A model generated the notes under the pieces. The model saw only the letters and a list, made by a program, of their open reading frames with translations, did no database searches and was not told where the DNA came from. Below, piece after piece: positions 36,775-45,543 of a stretch of DNA of 64,000 bases; within the stretch, counting starts at the first letter, position 1, and each line of letters begins with the position of its first letter. The translations under genes and the position numbers were made by a program. Source of the DNA: Verrucomicrobiia bacterium (GTDB taxonomy: Bacteria; Verrucomicrobiota; Verrucomicrobiia; Limisphaerales; JADLHS01); assembly GCA_011525685.1 (NCBI GenBank), contig WYBW01000022.1, positions 310,001-374,000 on the forward strand, written 5' to 3'.

Positions 36775-37209
36775 CTACGGTGACGGGATGTATTTGGGAA
36801 TCGCGTTGACTCCGTTGTATTGCTGGAGCATCGGCAACTCCAAATCGAGGTAGTATGAGGATTTCCCCAACTGCTGCATGAGTTGCGTGTGTTTCGCTGG
36901 GTCAGTGAGCAGCCAGATGTTGTCCCCACGAGTGATGGCTTGATTTAACCAAAGTGCGTTCTGTCGTGGCCATTCACTTGCCGGAAGGCTGTCCATGTTG
37001 AGCACGTTGAAGCCGGGTCGGTTGGCGTAAGGTGCAACGTCCCTGCCTGAACCAAGCACCGTAGTCAGTCTTGTTTCAGCCGCTGCTGTCTTTGCGGCAA
37101 ATGTGGAACGCCCGGTGTAGGCAAAAGTCGCCTGCGAACTGAAGCAAACGACAGCCAACAATGCCCAAAGGAGGAGCAAACTACGGTGTCGTAACAGGAG
37201 TGCCGTCAT
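36775..37209 (-). CDS. Secreted stand-alone polymorphic-toxin C-terminal domain-like protein
   Basis: A 144-residue protein with a signal peptide (LLLLWALLAVVCFSSQATFA) followed by a domain ALTTVLG-like: RLTTVLGSGRDVAPYANRPGFNVLNM, then WPRQNALWLNQAITRGDNIWLLTDP. This text resembles the C-terminal domains found on RHS and other polymorphic toxins (T.VLG......Y....GFNVL ... W..AI.RGD.I.L.T.P). Here it stands alone with its own export signal, placed between two immunity-like genes directly after an RHS gene. It could be a displaced toxin tip re-equipped for secretion, or an independent effector. Activity is unknown. Confidence 0.65.
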   Translation of the reverse strand: MTALLLRHRSLLLLWALLAVVCFSSQATFAYTGRSTFAAKTAAAETRLTTVLGSGRDVAPYANRPGFNVLNMDSLPASEWPRQNALWLNQAITRGDNIWLLTDPAKHTQLMQQLGKSSYYLDLELPMLQQYNGVNAIPKYIPSP

Positions 37210-37218
37210 ACCTGCTGT

Positions 37219-37527
37219 TCAGCCGGGCAGGATTTCTTCAACCACACCTTCAGCCAACGCGAGTTTTCCTTCGTAGAGCGTGAAGCGTTTGCCGACTGAT
37301 AACCAATCGTGAGGCCCGTCAGCGACCAAAAACTTAGCAGTTGCCGATTGTTGTCCTTTTGCATCAGGGACTCCTTCGGTGGTGATGACAAGACTCCACG
37401 CGTTTTGTGTCCAGTCGTCGCCTTGATTCTCGAAGCGAGCGGGCCGCGAGAACGACTGACCGCGAGGTGATTGGCCTGTCGGCGCGCTGACCAACCAGCG
37501 CAACATGATTTTTACAGTTCGATTCAT
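37219..37527 (-). CDS. Putative immunity protein for the RHS toxin
   Basis: A 102-residue soluble protein (MNRTVKIMLRWLVSAPTGQS...) whose ATG overlaps the RHS stop codon (ATGA), so the two are translationally coupled. It is beta-rich: WSLVITTEGVPDAKGQQSATAKFLVADGPHDWL, VGKRFTLYEGKLALAEGVVEEIL. No family is recognised. A small coupled gene directly after an RHS toxin tip is the usual place of a cognate immunity protein, so the call rests on position. Confidence 0.65.
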   Translation of the reverse strand: MNRTVKIMLRWLVSAPTGQSPRGQSFSRPARFENQGDDWTQNAWSLVITTEGVPDAKGQQSATAKFLVADGPHDWLSVGKRFTLYEGKLALAEGVVEEILPG

Positions 37528-40500
37528 GGTGATCCTGGCCACAGCCTGATTGTTGGTTGTCCAAGTTGCTCGAAAGTGCCGAAGCGAGCCGGACCGATGT
37601 TGTCCAGATTTTGCCAGCGCATGAACTGGTTGGCAGTGGACGAAGGGAACTGAGCTTCGATGACGCGGGAGTTTCCAACACCCTCTAGGGCGTTGCCCCA
37701 TTGAGAAGCGTGCTGGCCGGTTTCCGCAAAAAACTTCCCTGTCGCGTATGAGTTCGGCCCAGGACGAAGAACACCATTTGCCGTAATGTCAGCGTATTCA
37801 GCGTGACTTACGGCGCGGTAAAGTGTTGTCCCTCCACTTCCTGCGGCCCTAGCGACGGCGCGTGCCGGTTTGGCGAGTTTTAGCGGCGGGAGAAAGCACG
37901 TGACCGCTTCCTCGGCCAATCCCTTTCCTACTTCCAGAAATTCGTCGGCGACTTTCTGCTCCTCCGCCCGGATTTCCGCCGCAAGCTCGTGATCCCACAG
38001 GTAAGAATCCATAGCAGTCCCAGTCCCAAAGACCGGGAATCCATCCTCATCCAGAACATACAGCCCATATGGGTCCACTTCGTTGATTGGTCTATTGCCC
38101 ACAAACCCATAGAGGTTGATTCCACCAGCTTCGCCCAGCGGATCCCGGTTGAGCCAGCGTTGGAGGCCGGTGTCGTAGAACCGGAAGCCGTAGTAGTAGA
38201 GGCCGCTGTTGGCGTGTTGTTCCTTGCTGGAAAAACGATACGTGTTGCCACTGGCCAAACCGCCAGCGTAGGAAATCAGATTCCCGTAAGGATCATACCG
38301 ATAGCTTGCTCCCAATCCCTGACTGCTGTTGACCAGATAGGTGATGTTGCCACCGCCATCCGCATGATAAAAGTTGTGCGTGCTCCAGTTGCCGGTCCCA
38401 GCCGAGTAGCCGTGCGAGCGCCCCAGCAATCCACCAATGCCTCCCGCGCCTTCAAGTCTCCCGCTCAAGTCGTTGCCCCGCGTGTAGCTCACGTAGGGCG
38501 CGTTGTTCCCGTCCCGCTCCTGAACCACCCGCCGCGCGTCATACACATAATGCACGCTCCCCAGTTCCTCCCACTGCCCGAAGTCGCAGTTCCACTGGTA
38601 CTCCCGCCGCACCCGCTGCCGCCCTAGGCCGTCATAAGTGAACTGGCTCATCCAGACCGGATAAAAATCCTCCCCGCCCCCATCCAGCGCCAGCCCCGCT
38701 TCCCCCGCCCGCGACGCGCGGGTTCGCGACGAGCGCGCGGCCAAACTCTCCCCACCGCCGCAGCCCGCATTCGGCCCCTCGTAATAAACCTCGGTCAACT
38801 GGTTCTCATCGTCGTAACTGTAGAGCACAAAGCCGCCCGCGCCGTAGTTGGCAATCCGCAGGTTGCCGTTGTCGTCGTAGGTGGCGCTGAAGGCGGGCGT
38901 GCCGGTCAACTGGTTGCGGCTGTCCACGGTGAACGCTTCCACGGTTCCCCCGTTGGTCCGCCAGGCCAGATTCCACGCCGCGTCATAGGCGTAGCCGCGG
39001 TCGTAGGCGTTGACCGAACTGTCGGCAAGCTTCAACTGCCCGAGGCCGTCGTAAGTGTAATCATACGTGCTGTTGTCGGTGAAGGTCTGCCGTGTGCGTT
39101 GATGGCCGGCGTTGTAGGTGTATTCGTGTTTGTTCAGCGTGGCGTGGTCGCTTTTCTTCAGCACCGTGCCGAGCAACCGCCCCACCGGGTCGTAGGTGTT
39201 GGTGATGTAGGAGGTGTTGGGCAGCGACACTCTCAGGGGCAGGGGCGAGGCGTAGGCATGAAGGTAATCGAAGGCGCCGGCCCGCGAGGTCACGTTGGTC
39301 AACCGCCAGGCGGCGTCGTAGCGGAAGCCGTTGGTCCAGACGCCAACGGGCTGTTGCAGGCTCAGGCTCGCGCGCAGGCGGTTCAGGTAACCGTAGGTGA
39401 TCGTGTCGTTGTTCCACGGGCCGTCCTCGGTGGCGAGCTGGCCGCCGGCCGCGTAGGTGAACCGGGTCGTGCCCACCGCGTCCACCAGGTTGGTGAGCCG
39501 GTTCAACGGGTCGTAGGCCAACGTGACATCGGGACTGGCCGGGTAATTGATCCGGGTGAGGTTACCCACCGCGTCGTTGGTGTAATAGGTCGTGCCCTTG
39601 GCCTTGCTCCAGCGGCTGGCCAGCCGGCCCTGGGCGTCGTAGGTGTAGCGGAGCACTTCCACGCCGGTTTGATCGAGTTGATTGGTGACGCGGCCATACC
39701 GGTCGTAATTCCAGCGGGTCGTCTGGTTTTTGCCGTCGGTGAGCGAGAGCAGGTTGCCGGCGGCGTCGTTGGTGTAGCGGACCACTTCATGGTTCGCGTT
39801 GGTGACGGCCACCAGCCGCCGGGCCGCGTCGTAGGCGAAGCGGGTGATCTCGCCCGACTGGTTGGTGTAGGCCACCAAGCCTCGCGCGGAATAGCCGAAA
39901 TGTTCCACGCCGCCATCGGGCCAGGTGCGCGTGAGCAACCGGCCCAAGGCATCGAACGTATTGGTGACCGTGACGCCATTGGCGTCGGTCACGCGGATCG
40001 GACGATCGAGGATGTCGTACACCACGGCCTGTTCAGCGCCGAGGGCGTTGTAAACGTTGGTCACCAGGCCCTGGTTGTTGTAGAGGAACGCGCGGTAGCC
40101 CTGGCCATCGCTGGTGGCGCTCAACCGCCCCAGCGCGTCGAACCAGTTGGTGACGGTGGCGTCGGGATGGAAGATGCGCGTGCGGTTGCCCTGCAGATCG
40201 TAGCCGAAAGTTGTGATGAACTGCGCGGGGGTGTTCCAAGCCTCGGTGACCGAGTCCAACGACCCGCACCCGCACCAGTCCAGACGGGTGATGACCTGGT
40301 TGGCGTTGGTGACGGCGGTCAAACGCCGGAGGGCGTCGTAACCAAAATGTGTCCAGTGGTCCAACCGGTCGCGCGTGGCGGCCAGATCGAGTCGGTCGTA
40401 GCGGTTGGAGGTGTAGGTGCCGTCGGGGAAGTAGGTGCTGGTGAGCCGGTTGAGCGCATCCCACGTGTTGGTGGTTGACAGCCCAAGCGGGTCGGTTCGG

Positions 40501-41633
40501 ATTACGACCAGACCGTTGCTGTAAGTCCAAGTGTTGGTCGCCCCGATGTAAAGAATGGTTTGGTTGGTCAGGAAGCCCGGAGAATCAAACAGGTTGGTCA
40601 CCACCAAGCCCGGGACGCTCCGCCAGCCGAGCAGTTGATTTGTGGCATTGAACCACCACTGCATCGTCTCGTCCAAAGCGTTGGTCGCTGTCTGCGGCCA
40701 CGGCCGCCGGGTCGCGGTAACCACTGTATTGCTTTTCGTGGGCGTCAGCGGATAGTTGTTCGTCACCCAGGAAACAGAGTAATCCCCCAAGCTCCACTGC
40801 GTCACGCCGGCGGCATCCACTTGGCGCGAAGGCAGGTTCTCGACCACAAAGGTGTTGGTGAGCGTCAGGATACCGTTGACATACAGCAGGTTGGTGGTCG
40901 TCCAACCAGCGTACTCCATGACATTGCTGCGGGCGCCCATCTGGCCGTCTGGTTGTCGCCACGTATCAACTAGATTGGTCATCAGTCCCGCGCGATTCAC
41001 ACGGGACCAGGCATATTGCGTTTCGCTCGTTGGGAGGCGACGCGCCACCACACGCGCCAGACTCTGCGTGCCCACGTTCGCCGCGTTGGTCTTGCCGGGG
41101 TAATCGTAAAACCTGATCGTGCCCGGAGTAATGGCATCGGGCGACGCTTCGCGCACCCAGGAGAGCGTTTCGGAAACGGTCTCCTCGTTCACTCCTGCCA
41201 GCCAGTGTTGCACCCGCGCCACTTGGTAGTGCTCGGAATCCAGCGACGTCAGGTCCGACGGCAACGCCTGCGCTTGTCTCGGATTCCAATGGAAACTGTT
41301 GCGCACTCGGGCGGTGGCAGTATCCAATGTGCCGTAGGGGGTCGAAACCGGAACCTCGCTGGAGCCAATGGTCTCGGGCAGGACCGTCGTTGCCATCTGA
41401 AACCAATACAAGTTCGTGCCGCCCTGTGCGTCCGCCGCCAAGATTCGCCGGCTGCTGATGTGCCTCAAGCCGTTGGTCTGCCCCGATTCGTTCGGCGGAT
41501 CGTGAAAGAAACTTGTCGCGCCGTAGGGCGTGGCGAGTTCCGTGATCACCCCATGCTCGTTGTATGCCAGCGCACTTGAGAGCCCCAGCGCATCCACAAT
41601 GTTGGTCAACCGATTCTGATCGTCATACTGCAT
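37524..41633 (-). CDS. RHS/YD-repeat polymorphic toxin, main part, with ART-like tip
   Basis: 1369 residues of YD repeats (RYDRLDLAATRDRLDHWTHFGYDALRRL, RFAYDAARRLVAVTNAN and many more) leading to the RHS core end: FSSKEQHANSGLYYYGFRFYDTGLQRWLNRDPLGEAGG and the boundary NEVDPYGL. Beyond it lies the variable tip. Residues from about 1255, LYRAVSHAEYADITANGVLRPG, then GKFFAETGQHASQWG, RVIEAQFPSSTANQFMRW and LDNIGPARFG, resemble ADP-ribosyltransferase-fold toxins; this assignment is by pattern only. The beginning of the protein lies in the other reading frame upstream (41606-42583). Starting at ATG 41633 would leave out the export signal. Confidence 0.88.
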   Translation of the reverse strand: MQYDDQNRLTNIVDALGLSSALAYNEHGVITELATPYGATSFFHDPPNESGQTNGLRHISSRRILAADAQGGTNLYWFQMATTVLPETIGSSEVPVSTPYGTLDTATARVRNSFHWNPRQAQALPSDLTSLDSEHYQVARVQHWLAGVNEETVSETLSWVREASPDAITPGTIRFYDYPGKTNAANVGTQSLARVVARRLPTSETQYAWSRVNRAGLMTNLVDTWRQPDGQMGARSNVMEYAGWTTTNLLYVNGILTLTNTFVVENLPSRQVDAAGVTQWSLGDYSVSWVTNNYPLTPTKSNTVVTATRRPWPQTATNALDETMQWWFNATNQLLGWRSVPGLVVTNLFDSPGFLTNQTILYIGATNTWTYSNGLVVIRTDPLGLSTTNTWDALNRLTSTYFPDGTYTSNRYDRLDLAATRDRLDHWTHFGYDALRRLTAVTNANQVITRLDWCGCGSLDSVTEAWNTPAQFITTFGYDLQGNRTRIFHPDATVTNWFDALGRLSATSDGQGYRAFLYNNQGLVTNVYNALGAEQAVVYDILDRPIRVTDANGVTVTNTFDALGRLLTRTWPDGGVEHFGYSARGLVAYTNQSGEITRFAYDAARRLVAVTNANHEVVRYTNDAAGNLLSLTDGKNQTTRWNYDRYGRVTNQLDQTGVEVLRYTYDAQGRLASRWSKAKGTTYYTNDAVGNLTRINYPASPDVTLAYDPLNRLTNLVDAVGTTRFTYAAGGQLATEDGPWNNDTITYGYLNRLRASLSLQQPVGVWTNGFRYDAAWRLTNVTSRAGAFDYLHAYASPLPLRVSLPNTSYITNTYDPVGRLLGTVLKKSDHATLNKHEYTYNAGHQRTRQTFTDNSTYDYTYDGLGQLKLADSSVNAYDRGYAYDAAWNLAWRTNGGTVEAFTVDSRNQLTGTPAFSATYDDNGNLRIANYGAGGFVLYSYDDENQLTEVYYEGPNAGCGGGESLAARSSRTRASRAGEAGLALDGGGEDFYPVWMSQFTYDGLGRQRVRREYQWNCDFGQWEELGSVHYVYDARRVVQERDGNNAPYVSYTRGNDLSGRLEGAGGIGGLLGRSHGYSAGTGNWSTHNFYHADGGGNITYLVNSSQGLGASYRYDPYGNLISYAGGLASGNTYRFSSKEQHANSGLYYYGFRFYDTGLQRWLNRDPLGEAGGINLYGFVGNRPINEVDPYGLYVLDEDGFPVFGTGTAMDSYLWDHELAAEIRAEEQKVADEFLEVGKGLAEEAVTCFLPPLKLAKPARAVARAAGSGGTTLYRAVSHAEYADITANGVLRPGPNSYATGKFFAETGQHASQWGNALEGVGNSRVIEAQFPSSTANQFMRWQNLDNIGPARFGTFEQLGQPTIRLWPGSP

Positions 41634-42583
41634 GTGACGGTCTGTCCGTAGGGACTGGTTACCTGTGTGAGCAGGCTGTTGGTCGCCAGCGTGTGGTAAC
41701 TCAACGTGTTGGTCCTCCCGTCCGGGTCCACCACATGCTGGAGCCGGCCGTAATAGAACAGGGAAATCGGGCCATTGGTCGCCAGCACCTGTTCGTAGAA
41801 AAACCGCGTCACGCGGCCCGCCGGATCAATGTGCCGGGTCCAAACCAACAGCAACGACTCTGGCCAGTCGGCCGGACTCCAACTCGTTTGCGAGGCCACC
41901 GCACCGTAAACATCCTGAGCACCATCCGGATGAATCAGCCGCACACCCAGCCGCCCATCCTCCTGGCCCGCCAGAAAACTGTTGGTCCCGGTTGTGTTGC
42001 CCAGAATGGGATTGCCTTTTCCCGACAATGGCAGCAACTGTTTGCCACTGCGTTCCTCCAACGTGTGGTCCACCTCAGCCTCGAAGAAAAACGGCGAGAC
42101 GTAACTGAACCGCGCCTCACCCCCGCCCGGTAGATAGACCACCGCGCCATAGGAGTTCAAACCGTTATTGAACCAAACGCTGGCGTTGGTCACCCGCACA
42201 TAAGAGAACCAATTGTGATTCCAAGCGGTCGCCGCAAGATCGCCCCATGTGGCCGTCGGTCCACGTGTCTCTCGCTGCTTGTAACTCAAGCGGAACGAAA
42301 ACCGCACCCCGCGTGAAGTGCGGTAGGCCATCGGCTCGTCCGCCACCCACAAGCTCAAATACGGCTCTGACACCCACCAAACCGGCATCCCCTCGCACGG
42401 CGGGCATTCCTGTAGCTGCGGACAACCGAGGTCCAAACCATCGTCAATGTAACCGTTGAACACCTCTGCCTGGACTCGCAGCCACGCGCCCATTATCAGC
42501 AAGCTCAATCCCAACCAGAACGCTGGAATCAGGCGGTGCGCCACTCGCGCCGAGACCCAACGAAAGTTTGCAGTATCATTCAT
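41606..42583 (-). CDS. RHS protein N-terminal part, frameshifted from the main ORF
   Basis: 325 residues: a signal peptide (FWLGLSLLIMGAWLRVQAEVF), a Cys-containing leader (CPQLQECPPCEGMPVWWVSEPYLSLWVADEPMAY), and beta strands leading into RHS text (WTRHIDPAGRVTRFFYEQV, GRLQHVVDPDGRTNTLSYH, VTSPYGQTVT). The frame ends a few codons later, while the continuation expected for YD repeats (MQYDDQNRLTNIVDALG) appears in the other frame. One missing base near 41633 would join the two into about 1690 residues. A sequencing error, a real inactivating mutation and coupled translation are all possible. Confidence 0.8.
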   Translation of the reverse strand: MNDTANFRWVSARVAHRLIPAFWLGLSLLIMGAWLRVQAEVFNGYIDDGLDLGCPQLQECPPCEGMPVWWVSEPYLSLWVADEPMAYRTSRGVRFSFRLSYKQRETRGPTATWGDLAATAWNHNWFSYVRVTNASVWFNNGLNSYGAVVYLPGGGEARFSYVSPFFFEAEVDHTLEERSGKQLLPLSGKGNPILGNTTGTNSFLAGQEDGRLGVRLIHPDGAQDVYGAVASQTSWSPADWPESLLLVWTRHIDPAGRVTRFFYEQVLATNGPISLFYYGRLQHVVDPDGRTNTLSYHTLATNSLLTQVTSPYGQTVTCSMTIRIG

Positions 42584-42734
42584 AACACTCGTCCTTGGAA
42601 CTTTAGCGAATGGCTGTCAGTCAACCCATGCCCATGTTGACCAGACTTCATCACACGGGCTGGTGAAAGGCAAGAGGAAATAGACCCATGTTGGGTGTGT
42701 TCAATCCAGCTTCTCTTTGTTCTGTTGCTGAACG

Positions 42735-42956
42735 GTGTTGTGCGCTCCGTCACAGCGAAAAATTCTCGGCGAAACGATTCGAAAGTATCGGAATGAGGCC
42801 AAGTTCAGCCAAGAAAGACTTGCGGAGAGAGCGGACCTTCATCCCGTTTATATCGGCAAGATTGAGCGCGGGGAACAATGGGTTAGTCTTCACGCCTTAC
42901 TGCGGATTGCACAAGCGCTGAACGTTCGGGTGCGTGATCTGGTTGCGGACATTTGA
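42735..42956 (+). CDS. XRE-family helix-turn-helix regulator
   Basis: A 73-residue DNA-binding protein with GTG start. ILGETIRKYRNEAKFSQERLAERADLHPVYIGKIERGEQWVSLHALLRIAQALNVRVRDLV covers a complete Cro/CI-type five-helix domain with nothing else. It is divergent from the RHS gene (152-bp gap) and may control it; no operator repeat was identified. Tiny XRE regulators are often found beside toxin or defence loci. Confidence 0.85.
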   Translation: MLCAPSQRKILGETIRKYRNEAKFSQERLAERADLHPVYIGKIERGEQWVSLHALLRIAQALNVRVRDLVADI

Positions 42957-43029
42957 GAGTTAAACCCGCACCAGAGAATGGCCCCGCCGGAGTGATTAAA
43001 GTCTGGCGGTCAAAGCCCGCTCTGCGTGC

Positions 43030-45528
43030 CTAACTCGAGAGAGCGCCTTCGGCGGCAGCGGTCTGGCTGAAGACCAGCTTGTCGTTGTCCGTGGTGACCT
43101 GAATGGGTTCACCCTCGTGCAAGTGACCGCGCAGAATTTCCTCCGCGAGCGGGTCTTCGAGGAAGCGTTCGACCGAACGGCGCATGGGCCGCGCGCCGTA
43201 TTGCGGGTCGTACCCCTTTTCGACCAGGAAATCCTTCGCCTTCTCGTCCAGTTCGAGCACGATGTTCTTGCTTTTGAGCCGGTCCAGCACCTTGGCAATC
43301 TCCAGATTCAGAATCTGAATCAGGTCGGGTTTGGTCAGCGAACGGAAGACGATCACGTCATCCAGGCGGTTCAAGAACTCGGGGCGAAAAACCCTCTTGG
43401 ATTCATCCAGAATCTTCTCCCTCATCTTCTCATAGCTGTTCTCATCGGTGATCGGCGAGAAGCCCAAAGTGGACTGCCGCTTGATGGTGTCGGAGCCCAC
43501 GTTGGAGGTCATCAGGATGATGGTGTTGCGGAAGTTCACCACGCGGCCCACGTTGTCCGTCAGCTTGCCCTCTTCGAGAATCTGCAAGAGCATGTTCCAC
43601 ACGTCCGGATGCGCCTTCTCGATTTCGTCGAACAGGACGACGGAGTAAGGTTTGCGGCGGACCTGCTCGGTCAGTTGTCCGCCCTCCTCGTAACCGACGT
43701 AGCCGGGCGGCGAACCGATGAGCCGCGAGACGTTGAATTTCTCCATGTATTCGCTCATGTCGAGCTGGATGAGCGATTTGGTGTCGCCAAACATCTGTTC
43801 GGCCAGCGTCTTGGCGAGGAGGGTCTTGCCGACGCCGGTGGGGCCGAGCAGCAGGAACGTGCCAATGGGCCGGCGCGGGTCTTTGAGGTCCGCCCGCGAA
43901 CGGCGCAGGGCCTTGCAGATGGCGTTGACGCCTTCCCGCTGGCCGATGACGACCTTCTCCATCTCGCCTTCGACCGCCAGCAAACGGTCCATTTCGCCCT
44001 GTTCCATCCGCCGCAGCGGAATGCCGGTCCATTTGGAAACGACCTGCAAAATGTCCTCTTCGTCCACGATCACGCGCTTTTCCTCCCGGCTGGCGCGCCA
44101 GTCGCGCAGCACGGTTTCCAATTTCTCCTTCGCCTGCTTTTCCTTGTCGCGCATGGCGGCGGCGCCCTCGAAGTCCTGGTTCTTGATGGCGCGCTCCTTC
44201 CGGCCCTTGATGTCCTCGATCTCAACTTCGATATCCTTGACCTCCGGCGGGCGGGTCATGGTGCTGATGCGCGCGCGCGAACCGGCCTCATCCATCACGT
44301 CAATGGCCTTGTCGGGCAAGAACCGGTCGGTGATATAACGGTCGGAAAGTTTAACCGAAACCTCGAGGGCCTTGTCGGTGAACTCGGCCTTGTGGTGCTC
44401 CTCGTACTTGGGACGCAAGCCCTTCAGGATTTCGATGGCATCCTCGATGGACGGCGCCTCGACCTTGACCGACTGGAAGCGCCGTTCGAGCGCGGCGTCC
44501 TTCTCAATGTACTTGCGATACTCGTTCAGGGTGGTGGCGCCCACGCACTGCATCTCTCCGCGACTCAAAGCCGGCTTGATGATGTTCGAGGCATCCATGG
44601 TGCCCTCGGCGGAGCCGGCGCCGACGATGGTGTGTAACTCGTCAATGAAGAGGATGATGTTCTTGGCCCGGCGGATTTCGTCCATGACCGCCTTGATGCG
44701 CTCCTCAAACTGGCCGCGGTATTTGGTGCCGGCAACCATGAGGGCGAGGTCCAGAGTAATGACGCGCTTGTTCAGCAGCAACTCGGGCACGTTGCCTTTG
44801 GCGATTTCCTGGGCCAGCCCCTCCACAATGGCGGTCTTGCCCACACCGGCCTCACCCAGCAGCACCGGATTATTCTTGGTGCGGCGGCAAAGAATCTGGA
44901 TGACACGCTCGATCTCGCTGCGACGGCCGATGACGGGGTCCATTTCGCCTTTGCGCGCGATCTCGGTCAGGTCGCGGCCAAACGCCTTGAGCGCCGGGGT
45001 TTTGACTTCGCCCTTCTTCTCGCCCGCCGGCTTTTCGCCCCCGGATTCCGCGGCGGCCTGCTCCTCCTGGGCGGCGAAATTGGGATCGAGTTCCTTGAGG
45101 ATTTCCTGGCGGGTGAGCTCGATGTCCACGTCCAGGTTCTTCAAAACGCGCGCGGCCACGCCATCGCCCTCGCGCAGCAGGCCCAGTAGAATGTGTTCCG
45201 TGCCGACGTAAGTGTGATTGAGCGCCTTGGCTTCCTTTTGCGCCAGCGCGAGCACCTTTTTCACGCGCGGCGTATAAGGGATATTGCCGATCATCTTCTG
45301 GTCCGGACCGGTGCCGACCTGCTTTTCGACCTCCATGCGGACGGTTTCGAGGTCGAGGCCCATCTTCTGGAGGACGTTGACCGCGACCCCCTGCCCCAAC
45401 TTGATGAGGCCGAGCAGCAGATGCTCGGTGCCGACAAAGTTGTGATTGAAGCGGTCGGCTTCCTTGCGCGCCAGGGCGAGAACCTGTTGCGCCCGGGGCG
45501 TGAAATTGTTCATGGCTTCGTCGCTCAT
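43030..45528 (-). CDS. clpC: ClpC-type AAA+ unfoldase
   Basis: The ATPase partner of ClpP, here 832 residues. A double Clp-N repeat (about 6-145: [35 protein letters not shown]), first AAA with GEAGVGKT near 222, a ClpC-length M-domain coiled coil (about 420-490), second AAA with GPTGVGKT near 558, and the ClpP-contact LGF tripeptide near 688 (STLGFSP). These separate it from ClpA, which lacks the M-domain, and from ClpB, whose M-domain is longer. It is the last gene of the mcsA-mcsB-clpC unit, 15 bp from mcsB. An ATG five codons later (45513) is the alternative start. Confidence 0.97.
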   Translation of the reverse strand: MSDEAMNNFTPRAQQVLALARKEADRFNHNFVGTEHLLLGLIKLGQGVAVNVLQKMGLDLETVRMEVEKQVGTGPDQKMIGNIPYTPRVKKVLALAQKEAKALNHTYVGTEHILLGLLREGDGVAARVLKNLDVDIELTRQEILKELDPNFAAQEEQAAAESGGEKPAGEKKGEVKTPALKAFGRDLTEIARKGEMDPVIGRRSEIERVIQILCRRTKNNPVLLGEAGVGKTAIVEGLAQEIAKGNVPELLLNKRVITLDLALMVAGTKYRGQFEERIKAVMDEIRRAKNIILFIDELHTIVGAGSAEGTMDASNIIKPALSRGEMQCVGATTLNEYRKYIEKDAALERRFQSVKVEAPSIEDAIEILKGLRPKYEEHHKAEFTDKALEVSVKLSDRYITDRFLPDKAIDVMDEAGSRARISTMTRPPEVKDIEVEIEDIKGRKERAIKNQDFEGAAAMRDKEKQAKEKLETVLRDWRASREEKRVIVDEEDILQVVSKWTGIPLRRMEQGEMDRLLAVEGEMEKVVIGQREGVNAICKALRRSRADLKDPRRPIGTFLLLGPTGVGKTLLAKTLAEQMFGDTKSLIQLDMSEYMEKFNVSRLIGSPPGYVGYEEGGQLTEQVRRKPYSVVLFDEIEKAHPDVWNMLLQILEEGKLTDNVGRVVNFRNTIILMTSNVGSDTIKRQSTLGFSPITDENSYEKMREKILDESKRVFRPEFLNRLDDVIVFRSLTKPDLIQILNLEIAKVLDRLKSKNIVLELDEKAKDFLVEKGYDPQYGARPMRRSVERFLEDPLAEEILRGHLHEGEPIQVTTDNDKLVFSQTAAAEGALSS

Positions 45529-45543
45529 AGTCGCTGAAAAATG

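Noticed and set aside
38000-41000. Long plus-strand frames opposite the RHS gene
   Set aside because: Val/Gly-rich text arising from the repeated YD codons read backwards; no start or homology.
43117-44637. A 506-codon plus-strand frame opposite clpC
   Set aside because: Long antisense frames are common opposite GC-rich conserved genes; its text is the complement of ClpC.
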